From assembly GCA_963767685.1 (NCBI GenBank), contig CAVYEZ010000001.1:124001-188000 (forward strand): a stretch of 64,000 nt of DNA, written 5' to 3'. Below, in pieces: positions 14,660-23,336 of this stretch. The stretch's first letter is position 1. Every line of letters begins with the position of its first letter. Under the pieces are notes generated by a model. The model was not told where the DNA came from and did not search any database. It saw only the letters and a list, made by a program, of their open reading frames with translations. Source of the DNA: Trebonia sp963767685. Lineage in GTDB: Bacteria; Actinomycetota; Actinomycetes; Streptosporangiales; Streptosporangiaceae. Made by a program: the position numbers and the translations under genes.

Positions 14660-17239
14660 TTACTCAAGGGGCTGCCTGGCGACTGCTGGCGGCTCACGCC
14701 CGGCAAATAGCCAGCCGCCGACCGCGGCGACCAGCGGCAGCCCGATCAGCAGGATCACGATGTCGGTCACGGGCACGCCGCCGGCCGTGGCGGCCGGGCC
14801 CTTGTGCAGCCAGACCATCCCGGCGACCACCGCGCCGGCCATGCCGAGTACGGCCCCGAGCAGGCCAAGCGCGGCGGCGGTGGCGGCGGTGATCATCCGC
14901 CTGGTCGCGCCGCTGGCGCCGGTCGCGGTGAGCGTGCGCAGGTCCGGCGCGGTCTCGCTGCGGATCAGGCCGACGGACATGGCCAGCACGCTGAGCGCGA
15001 TCACGATGCCCAGCGCGGTGGCACTGTCGGTGAAGTCGTCGAGGCTCGGATTAGAGGTCGGGGTCAGGACCTGCACCTCGTTGGCGTTCCCGAATTGTCG
15101 TACGGCGTTGAGTTGCGCGGTGGTAAGCGGGGCGGAGGCCTGGATGAGCCACCCGAACAGCTCGGTCTGCATGTGGTACTTGCTCACCGCGTACTCGGTG
15201 GTCACCGTGTTCGGCGCCGCCGTGCCGCTCGGCAGGCTGCTGACCGTTTGAATCACGGGACTGGCCAGGCAGTGGTTGCTCAGCGTGCAGGGCGGGCCGC
15301 CGGGGCTACCGGGATTGGGCAGAGGAGCGCTGTCGTCGCTGACGGAGCGGATGTCCCAGAGCATCTCCATGTGCGGGAGGCCCGCCAGCCCCGGCCGCAT
15401 GGTGAGGAGGTCGGTGCCGGGAGCGATCTGGCTGGCCTTGATCCCGTACGTGGCCAGCAACTGCGGGGTGGCCACGTAGACAGTGCCGGTGAAATTCTGC
15501 GGGCCGTGTCTCCGCGGGCCAACCTGGAACAGGTCGTTCGCGGATTCCAGCGGCACCACGGACGCGTGCAGGCCGGCGGCGAGCGCATTCACCCGAGTGG
15601 TCAGGTCGGTGAGCTGGGCGGCGCTGAGCGGTGAGCTCTGTCCGGGACCCGCGCTCTGGGCCGCGCCGACGGTCACCTGGCTGCTGGACAGGTCCGGGCC
15701 GATCCAGTTCAGCGGGTTGTCGAACTTGGTGCTGGCGATGATGCAGATCCCCATGGCCAGGAACACCGCGAACGTGGTCGCCGCCAGCGCCCCACCGGAC
15801 CGGGCGCGGTAGCGGACCAGGTCGCGCAGCGCGATCCGGATCGCGACCGGCAGCCGCGGACCCGCCCCGGCGCCTAGCACGCTGATCGCTAGCGGGGCGA
15901 GCAGGCAGGTCCCGGTGATGGTGACGACCAGGCCGCCCAGCAGGAACAGCGCGTGCCCGTTACCACCGCCGCTGCCGCTGCCCGGCCCGTCGCCGCCGCC
16001 CAGGGCATTCAGGCCGCCGCTCAGCGCCAGGCCGGCGAGGCCGATCGCGAGCACGATGAGGCCGGGCAGGGCGGAGCGGTGCACCGGCTTCGGCGGGGCG
16101 GGGCGGCCGGACAGTGCCGCCACTACCGGCACCGCGGCCATCGCCTTAGCCGGACGGCGGGATGCCAGCGCCGCCGTCGCGATCGCGAGCACGATCCCGA
16201 CGGCGAGCGCCCACCACGGCACGTGGGCCACGTTCACCACGTGGCCGGTGTCCCGCTGCACCGTCGGCGCGTAAGCGATCCAGGCGATGAGGCCGAGCAC
16301 CGCCCCGGCCAGCGCGGCCGTCGCGCCGACGATCAGGCCGCTCGCGATCATGACCAGGCGGAGGTTGCGTTCGGTCGCGCCGATCGCGCTGAGCATGCCG
16401 AGGGCACGCAGCCGGCGCTGGGCCATCACCGAGAAACTGGCGACCGACACCAGGCCGACGAACGCCAGGCCGAGGGCCTCCACCAACAGGATGAGCACCG
16501 CCGGCGAGACCCCGCCCGTGATGCCATTGGGAAACGTAACGGTCGCCGCCGGGACACCGGGCAGCGTCCCGCTGCTGGCCGCCTGGGCCGCGGCCGGGCC
16601 GAGCAGCAGGTTCACCTGGATGGGGTGCGCGATCTGGCCGGGGGCGACCAGCGCGAACAGGTCGGCGAGGTTGCTCGGATTCTGCACGATGCCGGTCACC
16701 CTCCAGGTGATGCCAGCCGTCGGCCGCCAGGTACCGCCCACGTGCGCGCCCTCCAGGGCTGCGACCTCGCTGGTCAGCGCGACCTGGCCGGGACCGGCCG
16801 GGTAGGCGCCGCTGACCAGGCCGAGCAGCGGGGTGTTGTAGTGCCCGTGCGGGCTCTCGGCCCGAAGCTGCGCGGTCTGGGCGGACTGGGCGGTGCCGAC
16901 CGTGAAGTCCTGGCTCTCGATGAGGTCAGCCGGACCCCAGCGGCCGGCGATGGCGGCGATGTCGGCGGTCAGGTGCGGGTCGGTGCCCGGCAGCGTGGCC
17001 GACGCGGCCGCGGTGCCGAGCGTCGCGTAAGTCGCGTTCGGGAGCTGCGTGTTCGTGACCACGCTGGTGCCCCAGGTCGCCGCCGCGACCGCCACGGTGA
17101 GCAGGCCGAGCACAAGCAGCTGCTGGCGCCACTCGCGGCGGAACAGCCGCCAGCCCCAGCGGATCACCGCCCGGCGGGCGACGATGCCGCTGCCCGCGCG
17201 CGCGTCCAGGTCGGGTCGGTCGCGTAGGACGGTACTCAC
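14660..17239 (-). CDS. FtsX-like ABC transporter permease
   Basis: The GTG at 17239 overlaps the stop of the ATPase gene (GTGA), so I use it as the start although the frame stays open further upstream; 859 residues. One membrane segment near the N-terminus (QLLVLGLLTVAVAAATWGTS) is followed by a large extracytoplasmic domain, then a first FtsX block (LILLVEALGLAFVGLVSVAS with RRLRALGMLSAIGATERNLR), several further segments, a second outward domain, and a final FtsX block (IALSVLAMSVGLIRSETAPD, LRTLTATGASGATRRMITAA). This is the two-FtsX-domain design of the MacB/LolC-like exporter group in actinobacteria, typically handling lipids, peptides or antibiotics. It forms a unit with the ATPase and PadR genes. 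Confidence 0.9.
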   Translation of the reverse strand: MSTVLRDRPDLDARAGSGIVARRAVIRWGWRLFRREWRQQLLVLGLLTVAVAAATWGTSVVTNTQLPNATYATLGTAAASATLPGTDPHLTADIAAIAGRWGPADLIESQDFTVGTAQSAQTAQLRAESPHGHYNTPLLGLVSGAYPAGPGQVALTSEVAALEGAHVGGTWRPTAGITWRVTGIVQNPSNLADLFALVAPGQIAHPIQVNLLLGPAAAQAASSGTLPGVPAATVTFPNGITGGVSPAVLILLVEALGLAFVGLVSVASFSVMAQRRLRALGMLSAIGATERNLRLVMIASGLIVGATAALAGAVLGLIAWIAYAPTVQRDTGHVVNVAHVPWWALAVGIVLAIATAALASRRPAKAMAAVPVVAALSGRPAPPKPVHRSALPGLIVLAIGLAGLALSGGLNALGGGDGPGSGSGGGNGHALFLLGGLVVTITGTCLLAPLAISVLGAGAGPRLPVAIRIALRDLVRYRARSGGALAATTFAVFLAMGICIIASTKFDNPLNWIGPDLSSSQVTVGAAQSAGPGQSSPLSAAQLTDLTTRVNALAAGLHASVVPLESANDLFQVGPRRHGPQNFTGTVYVATPQLLATYGIKASQIAPGTDLLTMRPGLAGLPHMEMLWDIRSVSDDSAPLPNPGSPGGPPCTLSNHCLASPVIQTVSSLPSGTAAPNTVTTEYAVSKYHMQTELFGWLIQASAPLTTAQLNAVRQFGNANEVQVLTPTSNPSLDDFTDSATALGIVIALSVLAMSVGLIRSETAPDLRTLTATGASGATRRMITAATAAALGLLGAVLGMAGAVVAGMVWLHKGPAATAGGVPVTDIVILLIGLPLVAAVGGWLFAGREPPAVARQPLE

Positions 17240-17997
17240 CGGGTCTCCCGCGGCAGGAGGAGGGATTCGGGGCCGGGCGGCCGGGTGGTGTGGCCGGTCA
17301 TCCGCCCGTCGCGCAGCAGCACTATCCGGTCGGCCCAGGCGGCCAGCTGCGCGTCGTGGGTCACCACCACCGCGGCCAGGCCCCGCTGGCATGCCTCGTG
17401 CAGCAGCCGCATCACCTCGCCGGCGTTCACCGAGTCCAGCGCGCCGGACGGCTCGTCGGCCAGCAGCAGCCGGCGGTCCCCGACCACCGCCCGGGCGATC
17501 GCCACCCGCTGCCGCTCGCCGCCCGACAGCTGGCCGGGGAACCAGCCCGCCCGGCCGGCCACCCCGAGCGCGGCCAGGGCCGCCAGCCCGGCGGCGCGGG
17601 CCTTCGGCACCGGGACGCCGTCCAGTTCCAGCGGCAAGGAGGCGTTCTCGGCGGCGGTCAGCCCGGGCAGCAGGTTGAAATCCTGGAACACGTACCCGAT
17701 CACCCGGCGCCGCAGCCGGGCCTTGCGTCCCCGCGCCATCCCCGCCAGCGGCATGCCGCAGACCAGCACCTCCCCGCTGGAGGGGTCCTCCAGGCTCCCG
17801 GCAATGGCCAGCAGCGTGGACTTGCCCGACCCGGACGGCCCCATCACCGCCACCATCTCCCCGGCCCGCACCGACAGGTCGATCCCGGCCAGCGCCCGCA
17901 CCATGGCCGGCTCCTGGCCGTAGGCCTTGGACACGCCGCGCAGCTCGAGCACGCTCTCCGCGTCCCCGCTGTCTCCGCCCGGTTCTGGCCGGCTCAT
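17236..17997 (-). CDS. ABC transporter ATP-binding protein (MacB/LolD type)
   Basis: A 253-residue ATPase with all motifs: Walker A GPSGSGKST at 53-61, Q-loop in VFQDFNLLPGLTAAEN, signature LSGGERQRVAIARA, Walker B LLLADEPSGALD and the switch histidine in VVVTHD. VFQDFNLLP and EPSGALD are characteristic of the LolD/MacB subclass that partners FtsX-type permeases. Its start overlaps the PadR stop (ATGA) and its stop overlaps the permease start (GTGA), so the three genes are one operon. The substrate is unknown; co-location with PadR suggests induction by a toxic or signalling compound. Confidence 0.95.
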   Translation of the reverse strand: MSRPEPGGDSGDAESVLELRGVSKAYGQEPAMVRALAGIDLSVRAGEMVAVMGPSGSGKSTLLAIAGSLEDPSSGEVLVCGMPLAGMARGRKARLRRRVIGYVFQDFNLLPGLTAAENASLPLELDGVPVPKARAAGLAALAALGVAGRAGWFPGQLSGGERQRVAIARAVVGDRRLLLADEPSGALDSVNAGEVMRLLHEACQRGLAAVVVTHDAQLAAWADRIVLLRDGRMTGHTTRPPGPESLLLPRETR

Positions 17998-18578
17998 CGC
18001 CTGGCTCCCAGCCGGCGAAGCTGCGGACCAGGAACCGAGGCGGAAGCGGGCGAGGCCGGGGCGGCGGCGGCCCGCGCCAGCCGCATTTCCGCGGCGTCCA
18101 GCCAGCGGATCACCGCGTCCAGCCGGAACAGCTCGGAGTCGACCACCAGCGCCAGGGCCAGGTCATCGCGGGCCTCGCCCTCCTTCAGCCGCGTCCACTG
18201 CTGCATCAGCTCGAGCAGGTACACGCGGTGCGCCGCGATCACCGCGTGCGCGTCGGTGCCGGGCACCCCGGCCGCCACCAGCACCTTCATCACCAGCTCA
18301 TCACGGGGCGGGGAGGTCAGGTCCGGCGGCGTGCGCAGCCAGGCGGCCAGCGCCTCCCGGCCGCCTGCCGTGATCCGGAACCGCTTCTGCGGCCCCTCCT
18401 GGCCGGCGCCGTCCGATTCGGCCAGGCCGTCGCGCTCCAGCCGGCCCAGCGTCTTGTACACCTGGCCGACGTTCAGCGGCCACACCTCGCCGGTCCCGGC
18501 CTCGAACTCCTCGCGCAGCTGGAGCCCGTACTTCGGCCCCTGCGACAGCAGCGCCAGCAGCACGTGCGGGACGCTCAT
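17994..18578 (-). CDS. PadR-family transcriptional regulator
   Basis: Start at the ATG at 18578 (MSVPHVLLALLSQGPKYGL), the standard N-terminus of PadR proteins; an open frame from 18638 adds 20 poor residues. Residues 1-85 form the winged helix (REEFEAGTGEVWPLNVGQVY, KTLGRLERDGL) and 100-190 the PadR C-terminal helices used for dimerisation. PadR proteins usually repress an adjacent exporter and release DNA upon ligand binding; here the ATPase and permease follow with overlapping codons. An inverted repeat at 18600-18622 just upstream is a plausible operator. The C-terminal tail (about 15 residues after 180) is Ala/Pro-rich. Confidence 0.92.
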   Translation of the reverse strand: MSVPHVLLALLSQGPKYGLQLREEFEAGTGEVWPLNVGQVYKTLGRLERDGLAESDGAGQEGPQKRFRITAGGREALAAWLRTPPDLTSPPRDELVMKVLVAAGVPGTDAHAVIAAHRVYLLELMQQWTRLKEGEARDDLALALVVDSELFRLDAVIRWLDAAEMRLARAAAAPASPASASVPGPQLRRLGARR

Positions 18579-18599
18579 GACTCCACCATGCCCAGCATC

Positions 18600-18622
18600 A
18601 TGCCTAGCATAATACTCGGCAT
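18600..18622. promoter_or_regulatory. Candidate PadR operator (inverted repeat)
   Basis: ATGCC, 13 bases, GGCAT lies 22 bases upstream of the PadR start codon, with a further ATGCC at 18588-18592. PadR proteins commonly bind such ATGC-type dyads in their own promoters. No experimental or alignment support. Confidence 0.35.
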
Positions 18623-18624
18623 AC

Positions 18625-19539
18625 TCATGGCGAGGCAACGGTATTTAACGCACCGGGTGAAGGCTCGGGTCCACCCGCATCGCGGTGATCGGTCCCGTTG
18701 GCGCCCGGCCGGCCATGCGTATCGAAGAATCGCAGAACGGCAGCCGCTATCTCGCCTGGCTTCGTCATTGGACCGAAGTGGTCGAGGTGCGCGAAGGTCA
18801 TGGTCTCGGCCCGCGGAATCGTCTCGGCCAGCCGGGCGAGGGCAACGGCTTGCCGGCTGGTGCCGAGCCCCTTGCCGTTCATGAGCAGGGTGGCCGCCGT
18901 GACCTCGCGGTAGTCGCCGAGCCGGCCGTCTAGGCGCCCGACCTCGGCGTGCTCGCGGATCGCCTGGGGCATCAGCGCCAGGTTCTGCCGGAGCCCGGCC
19001 CGGGGGATCGCGCGCCGCAGGATCAGCCGGAGGAGCCAGCGCGGGACCCGTCCCGCCTGATCCGGGTTGACCCCGCGGGCGAAGGTGACGAACGCCTCGA
19101 AGTCCGCGCCGGCCGCGACCTCCCGGCGGGCGCGGCCGATCCAGTCGGCCGGGATCGACCCGTCCACCGAGATCCCCGGCTCGTAGACGGCGACCGCGTC
19201 GAACGCCGTGCTGCCGCACGCCGCGCGCAGCGCCGCCAGCCCGCCGAAGCTGTGCCCGAAGATCAGTCGGGCGCCGGTATGCGCGCGCACGGCCTCGATG
19301 TCCTCGCACTCCCGGTCGATGCCGTAGCGGTCGCCTTGCGGCCCGCTGCCGCCCCGGCCGCGCCTTTGCACGACGTGCACGGTGTGCTTCCCGGCCACCA
19401 GGGCGGCGAAAGCGGTCAGGTCGGACGCCATGGCGAGCGCTCCTGGAACCGCGATGACGTGCGAACCGTGCCCCGCGCTGAGGTACTCGACCGGGGTGCC
19501 GTCCGCGGAGGTGACCACCCCGGTGTCCAGGTCAGGCAT
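18625..19539 (-). CDS. Alpha/beta hydrolase
   Basis: Start at the ATG at 19539 (MPDLDTGVVTSADG), preceded by GAGGACAGC; 304 residues. The fold shows an N-terminal TPVEYLSAG strand, an oxyanion-loop region VPGALAM in place of HGG, and the nucleophile elbow GHSFGG at 95-100 (Ser97). The late histidine is in FAHLDHFGP; the acid is not certain. No signal peptide, so cytosolic. Substrate unknown. It is divergent from the GntR-TetR regulator at 19702, across 160 bases that contain near-identical CTAGTGCAC and CACTAGTACAC elements, which suggests control by that regulator. Confidence 0.85.
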   Translation of the reverse strand: MPDLDTGVVTSADGTPVEYLSAGHGSHVIAVPGALAMASDLTAFAALVAGKHTVHVVQRRGRGGSGPQGDRYGIDRECEDIEAVRAHTGARLIFGHSFGGLAALRAACGSTAFDAVAVYEPGISVDGSIPADWIGRARREVAAGADFEAFVTFARGVNPDQAGRVPRWLLRLILRRAIPRAGLRQNLALMPQAIREHAEVGRLDGRLGDYREVTAATLLMNGKGLGTSRQAVALARLAETIPRAETMTFAHLDHFGPMTKPGEIAAAVLRFFDTHGRPGANGTDHRDAGGPEPSPGALNTVASP

Positions 19540-19701
19540 GCTGTCCTCGTTTCTGTCGATGAGCATACAATGTACGCACCGACGTCGGTCGCTGGCTGAT
19601 CAGCAGGCACTGACCTAGTGCACTTATGGCATTCCGGCAGCGTTCACGGGTAGTACGGCAGTCCGGCGGACCGGCGACCGCACTAGTACACCGGGGGAGC
19701 C
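19540..19701. promoter_or_regulatory. Divergent control region between hydrolase and GntR-TetR regulator
   Basis: Holds CTAGTGCACTT at about 19615 and GCACTAGTACACC at about 19679, two related dyad-like elements 60 bases apart, the second ending a few bases before the GTG start of the regulator. A further TACAATGTACG lies at about 19566. Candidate operators only. Confidence 0.35.
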
Positions 19702-20614
19702 GTGACCGACCGGCCGCTCTACCGCCGCATCGCCGACGAGATCGCTGACGACATCCGGACCGGGAAACTGGCCGCGGGCCGGTCGGCGCCGTCCACGCGG
19801 CAGATCGTCCGCGACTGGAACGTCGCGATGGCCACCGCCACCAAGGTGATCGGCGCGCTGCGCGCGGACGGCCTCGTCGAGACGATGCCCGGCAGCGGGA
19901 CGATCGTCCGGCGGCGGAACGCGCCGGCCGCCGCGCCGGGTGCCGGGCCAGCGGCGCGCCAGGCTGACCAGGCAGGAGATCGTCGAGGCGGGCGTGCGGA
20001 TCGCCGACGCGGACGGCCTTCCGCTCGTCACGATGCGGCGGGTCGCCGAGTCCCTCGGCGTTTCCACGATGGCGCTGTACCGCCACGTCCCGGATAAGGG
20101 CGACCTGACCCTGCGGATGACCGACAGCGTGCTCGCCGGGATCCGGCTGCCCGACATCCCGGTCGCGGCCTGGCGGCGGCGCCTCGACGCGGTCGCGCAC
20201 CTGATCTGGGCGGTCTTCGGTCGTCACCCGTGGGCCGCCGAGGTGATCTCGCTGAGCCGACCCCAGCTCATTCCCAACATCCTGCCGCTCGCCGAATGGT
20301 CGCTCAGCACCCTGCGCGCGATGGGCTTCGGTACCCACGACATGGTGTGCACGCACATCAACCTGTTCGCCCACGTGCGCGGCATGGCGCTGGCCCGGCT
20401 CGCGGAGGCGCAGGCGGAAAAGGACACCGGGATGTCGGCGGACGACTGGATGCGTCATCGCGATGGCGGCCTGCGGCAATGGGCAGGCACCGCCGGCCAT
20501 CCGGGGCTCGGCCAGGTCGTGGCGGAACCGTTCGACTTCGACCTCGACACGATCTTCGAGTACGGGCTGCAGCGCCTGCTCGACGGCATCGACGCCCGCC
20601 GCCGGGCTCTCTAG
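19702..20614 (+). pseudogene. GntR-TetR fused transcriptional regulator, split by a frame change
   Basis: From the GTG at 19702 a complete GntR winged helix is encoded (PLYRRIADEIADDIRTGKLA, RQIVRDWNVAMATATKVIGA, PGSGTIVRR). Around 19930-19970 the frame changes by one and a TetR HTH follows (LTRQEIVEAGVRIADADGLP, MRRVAESLGVSTMALYRHV) with a full TetR C-terminal ligand domain to 20614. Regulators with a GntR domain, a TetR HTH and a TetR_C domain in one chain are known in actinobacteria, so I read this as one gene with an indel. The alternative is two coupled genes, with the second starting at the GTG at 19940. The likely target is the divergent alpha/beta hydrolase gene. Confidence 0.75.
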
Positions 20615-20696
20615 GCTTGTGCTCTCTAGGGCTTGTGCGCCACCCGCGAGATACGATCGTGAACCCCGATCATCCACGCGAGTCCCGGAGTGCCCG

Positions 20697-21032
20697 TTGA
20701 GCGAGATCGAACCGGCCCGGACACCCGAGCCGCCGTACTACGCCGTGATCTTCACCTCCGTGCGCACCGAGGGGGACAACGGCTACGCGCAACGCTCTCA
20801 GGAGATGCTCGGGCTCGCCGCTGGCCAGCCGGGTTTTCTCGGCGTCGATTCCGCCCGCGGGGCCGGGGGACTCGGCATTACCGTCTCCTACTGGCGCGAT
20901 GAGGAATCGATCAAGGCCTGGCGCGCCCACGCCGACCATGCCCTGACCCGCGCCCACGGCCGCGCGCACTGGTACGAGTCCTTCGCGGTCCACGTTGCCC
21001 GCGTCGAGCGGTCATATGGTTTCACGCGCTAA
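20697..21032 (+). CDS. Antibiotic biosynthesis monooxygenase (ABM) family protein
   Basis: I use the TTG at 20697 (LSEIEPARTPEPPYYAVIF), with CCGGAG upstream; 111 residues. The ABM ferredoxin-like fold is visible: PPYYAVIFTSVRTEG first strand, YAQRSQEMLGLAAGQPGFLG helix and turn, GITVSYWRDEESIKAWRAHA, and HWYESFAVHVARVERSYGF. This precise form (YFAVIFTS...QPGFLG...WRDEESI) is widespread as a small heme- or quinone-related monooxygenase of unknown substrate. There is no antibiotic cluster around it, so a housekeeping or detoxifying role is more likely. Confidence 0.88.
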   Translation: MSEIEPARTPEPPYYAVIFTSVRTEGDNGYAQRSQEMLGLAAGQPGFLGVDSARGAGGLGITVSYWRDEESIKAWRAHADHALTRAHGRAHWYESFAVHVARVERSYGFTR

Positions 21033-21140
21033 GCCGGGCGCGGGTGTCGCCTGCCACTCCACGTCGGGGCCTCGCCGGCTTATGCTCGGGTTGGTAGGGC
21101 CTTGCCGGAGGCCGGGTGATGCCCGGGGTGGGGGGTGACC

Positions 21141-21422
21141 ATGCCCGTTGGACGGGTTCGCATGCTGGCCTCGGTGGCCGACCGGGACCGCGCCATCAGC
21201 ATCCTTCAGGCGTCGTTCACCGCTGGCAGGCTGACCATGGACGAATTCGAGCAGCGGGTCGAGCTGGCCATCGTGTCACGTGACTTCCGGGAACTGCTCG
21301 CGCTGACCGCCGACCTGCCGTGCGGCCTTTACGACCGGCTGCCCGCGCACCGGGTCACCCCGCGCCTGCCGGCCCGCAGGCAATCGCGGGGGTGGCTCGC
21401 GCGACTCGCGCGGGGACTTTAG
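21141..21422 (+). CDS. DUF1707 (SHOCT-like) domain protein
   Basis: 93 residues from the ATG at 21141 (or two codons more from a GTG at 21135), preceded by GGGGTGGGG. The DUF1707 domain fills residues about 8-55: RMLASVADRDRAISILQASF, AGRLTMDEFEQRVELAI, RDFRELLALTADLP. In actinobacteria this short helical domain is normally fused to membrane segments; here a basic tail of some 35 residues follows without a transmembrane helix. A role in binding or membrane association is unproven. The gene is isolated and converges on the C39-like gene. Confidence 0.85.
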   Translation: MPVGRVRMLASVADRDRAISILQASFTAGRLTMDEFEQRVELAIVSRDFRELLALTADLPCGLYDRLPAHRVTPRLPARRQSRGWLARLARGL

Positions 21423-21481
21423 GGGGAACGGCGAAGATCAACGGTGCGCGGCCCGCGCACGTCGCTTGCCCCGTGCGCGGA

Positions 21482-22084
21482 TCAGAAGTGGAGGGCGATG
21501 CCGCGGCGGGCGGCGAAGCGGTCGAAGGCGGGCACGGGAAGCGTGGCGACGATCGCCGCCGGCGTGTGGCCCGACGGGTTGTGGAAGGTGAGCTGGCCAT
21601 CGACGTGCCCGGTTACCAGCACCAGGTGCCCGCCGGTCCCGGGCGGGTCGTTTTCTGGGCGCCGGATCTCCCGGTGCACTGAGGCGATCACCAGCCTCCC
21701 CCCGTCAACTTCGGCAGTCAGCCGGGCGGGATCCAGCTCCGTGATCACGTCGGCCCGCAGCCCGTGCTTGTCCCGGGCGTACTCGGCGAAGGGCCGGTAG
21801 ATGAGCCCCTGCGGGCGGCCCGGCTCATCGGTGTACGCTCCGTACTCCGCGCAGCCCAGGGCGAGCTCGTTCAGGGTCGGCGCCACCCCGTCCCGGGCGA
21901 GCAGCGCCATCCGGAAGCACGCCATCCCGCACCAGCGCCCGCACCACGCCGCGTAGGTTTCCAGGTCGGGCGCGCCGCTCTCCCGCCAGCGCGGGTCCTC
22001 GGCCTGAGGATGCCCTTCGTAAGCGATGGCTGCGATGAGTGACGCAGACGCGTACTGAGTGATCGAGGGGACGGGTCGCCGCAT
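21482..22084 (-). CDS. C39-like (papain-fold) peptidase family protein
   Basis: 200 residues from the ATG at 22084 (MRRPVPSITQYAS); a GTG at 22105 is possible. The papain-like triad can be seen: the cysteine in WCGRWCGMACFRMAL (Cys52 preferred), the histidine in GGHLVLVTGH, and the asparagine in FHNPSGHTP. This matches the C39-like peptidase family without a transporter, in which the protein is a free cytosolic or secreted cysteine hydrolase. No signal peptide is seen. The substrate is unknown. The gene is divergent from the PNPOx gene at 22218. Confidence 0.75.
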   Translation of the reverse strand: MRRPVPSITQYASASLIAAIAYEGHPQAEDPRWRESGAPDLETYAAWCGRWCGMACFRMALLARDGVAPTLNELALGCAEYGAYTDEPGRPQGLIYRPFAEYARDKHGLRADVITELDPARLTAEVDGGRLVIASVHREIRRPENDPPGTGGHLVLVTGHVDGQLTFHNPSGHTPAAIVATLPVPAFDRFAARRGIALHF

Positions 22085-22217
22085 ATCGCCGGATCTTATC
22101 GGCACGCCAGGGACGCGGCCCGCTCCGCTGACATGCGCGATGACTTACGCGGCCGCCGCGCGTCTTCTCTGCTAGAAGCTATTAGCCAGGATGTCGTCCG
22201 CAAGGAAGGGATGCCTT

Positions 22218-22742
22218 ATGGAGATCACCAATCTGGGCAAGGCGGACGGGCTGCCGCCGGTGGAATGGGCCGCAGTCTCGGCCAAGCTCGACGCGAGATC
22301 GGCGCCCGCTCCGGAAGCGATGAACTCTCGGAGCACCTGGCTGGCCACGGTCAACGAGGACGGCAGCCCGCACGTGACCCCGGTCGGTGCCATGTGGCTG
22401 GATGGCACGTTCTGGTTCCAGACCGGCGCAGGCACGCGGAAGGGGCGCAACGTCGAGCGCGATCCGCGGTGCTCGGTCGCGGTGTCGGTCCGCGACGCGG
22501 ACGTCGTATTCGAAGGTGACGCCGCGCGGGTGACCGACCCGGGGGCACTGGCGCGCGTCGCGAAGGCGTGGGCGGACAACGGCTGGCCGGCCGAACCCGA
22601 TGCCGGCGGGGCGGGCATCACTGCCCCGTTCAACGCGCCATCGCAAGGACCCCCGCCGTGGAACGTGTACCGCATTGAGCCGCGATCGGCGATCGTGGCC
22701 CTGTCGGCGGAGCCGGGCGGCCTGACCCGCTTCCGGTTCTGA
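22218..22742 (+). CDS. Pyridoxamine 5'-phosphate oxidase-like FMN protein
   Basis: Start at the ATG at 22218 (MEITNLGKADG) after AAGGAAGGG; 174 residues. The split-barrel flavin fold shows TWLATVNEDGSPHVTPVGAM, FWFQTGAGTRKGRNVERDPR and CSVAVSVRDADVVFEGDAAR, the last two corresponding to the flavin-binding strands, and a C-terminal YRIEPRSAIVAL strand. These proteins bind FMN or F420; the actinobacterial members often reduce F420-linked substrates. Not the biosynthetic pdxH, which is longer with a distinct C-terminus. Monocistronic. Confidence 0.88.
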   Translation: MEITNLGKADGLPPVEWAAVSAKLDARSAPAPEAMNSRSTWLATVNEDGSPHVTPVGAMWLDGTFWFQTGAGTRKGRNVERDPRCSVAVSVRDADVVFEGDAARVTDPGALARVAKAWADNGWPAEPDAGGAGITAPFNAPSQGPPPWNVYRIEPRSAIVALSAEPGGLTRFRF

Positions 22743-22744
22743 CG

Positions 22745-22833
22745 CTGCCAGCCGGCACGGGCGATCGCGGTCGGCGCGACGTCGATGCCGGTGACGTCGG
22801 CGCCACCGGCGGGCAGGCCGACCCGGAGTGGCG
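22745..22833 (-). pseudogene. Methyltransferase remnant (SAM motif fragment)
   Basis: Directly downstream of the VOC gene stop, the minus strand reads GGADVTGIDVAPTAIARA, the post-I acidic loop region of a class I SAM methyltransferase (the D after GI binds the ribose hydroxyls). Flanking sequence does not continue the fold, so about 30 residues of a lost gene remain. Confidence 0.5.
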
Positions 22834-23175
22834 TCAGTCCGAGCCGCCGCCGAGGCTGATCTCATTGCCGTCCGCGTCCCGGTAGGTCACCTTGGTCACA
22901 CCGCCGTCGTGCATCTCGCGCTTGTCGGGCTCAATGCCCTGTCGGGCGATCTCGGCGATCCGGTCCTCGAGGTCGTCGACGAACGATAGCACCAGGGCGT
23001 TCCCCGCCCGCCCGGGGTCTTCGACGATGTAGACGTACCGGTGCCCGGCCACCTCCCATACCGCCTCGGTGTCGTTCGGCAGGAACGAAGGCCGGCCGCC
23101 GAAGAACCGCTCGTACCACGGCAGTGCCGTGGCGTAGTCGGTGACGGGGATGCCGGCGAAGAGGTCCAGTGCCAT
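22834..23175 (-). CDS. VOC family protein
   Basis: Start at the ATG at 23175 (MALDLFAGIPVTDYATALPW), with GGAGGACGAG upstream; 113 residues. A single VOC module: first strand with PVTDYATALPWYERFFGGRP, central FLPNDTEAVWEVAGHRYVYI, VEDPGRAGNALVLSFVDDLE, and a C-terminal TYRDADGNEISL strand with the metal-ligand-type glutamate. The compact size and lack of substrate-pocket signatures prevent assigning a reaction. It is unrelated in detail to the VOC protein at 1331. Confidence 0.88.
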   Translation of the reverse strand: MALDLFAGIPVTDYATALPWYERFFGGRPSFLPNDTEAVWEVAGHRYVYIVEDPGRAGNALVLSFVDDLEDRIAEIARQGIEPDKREMHDGGVTKVTYRDADGNEISLGGGSD

Positions 23176-23336
23176 CTCGTCCTCCAGGTGTCGACGCCGC
23201 GTTGCCGGTACTGACCTGGGCAGCGGCGGAAACTCATCGCTGCCGCCGCCCTCCCGCTTCACCAACCCGAGCCGCCGACCCTAGATATGGCACTCTATAG
23301 GCGCCCCGCAGTTGTCGCAGCTTTGAGGCGGTCACC

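Noticed and set aside
14660..18578. Antibiotic biosynthetic gene cluster
   Set aside because: An exporter and PadR regulator alone, with no PKS, NRPS, terpene or RiPP genes in the window.
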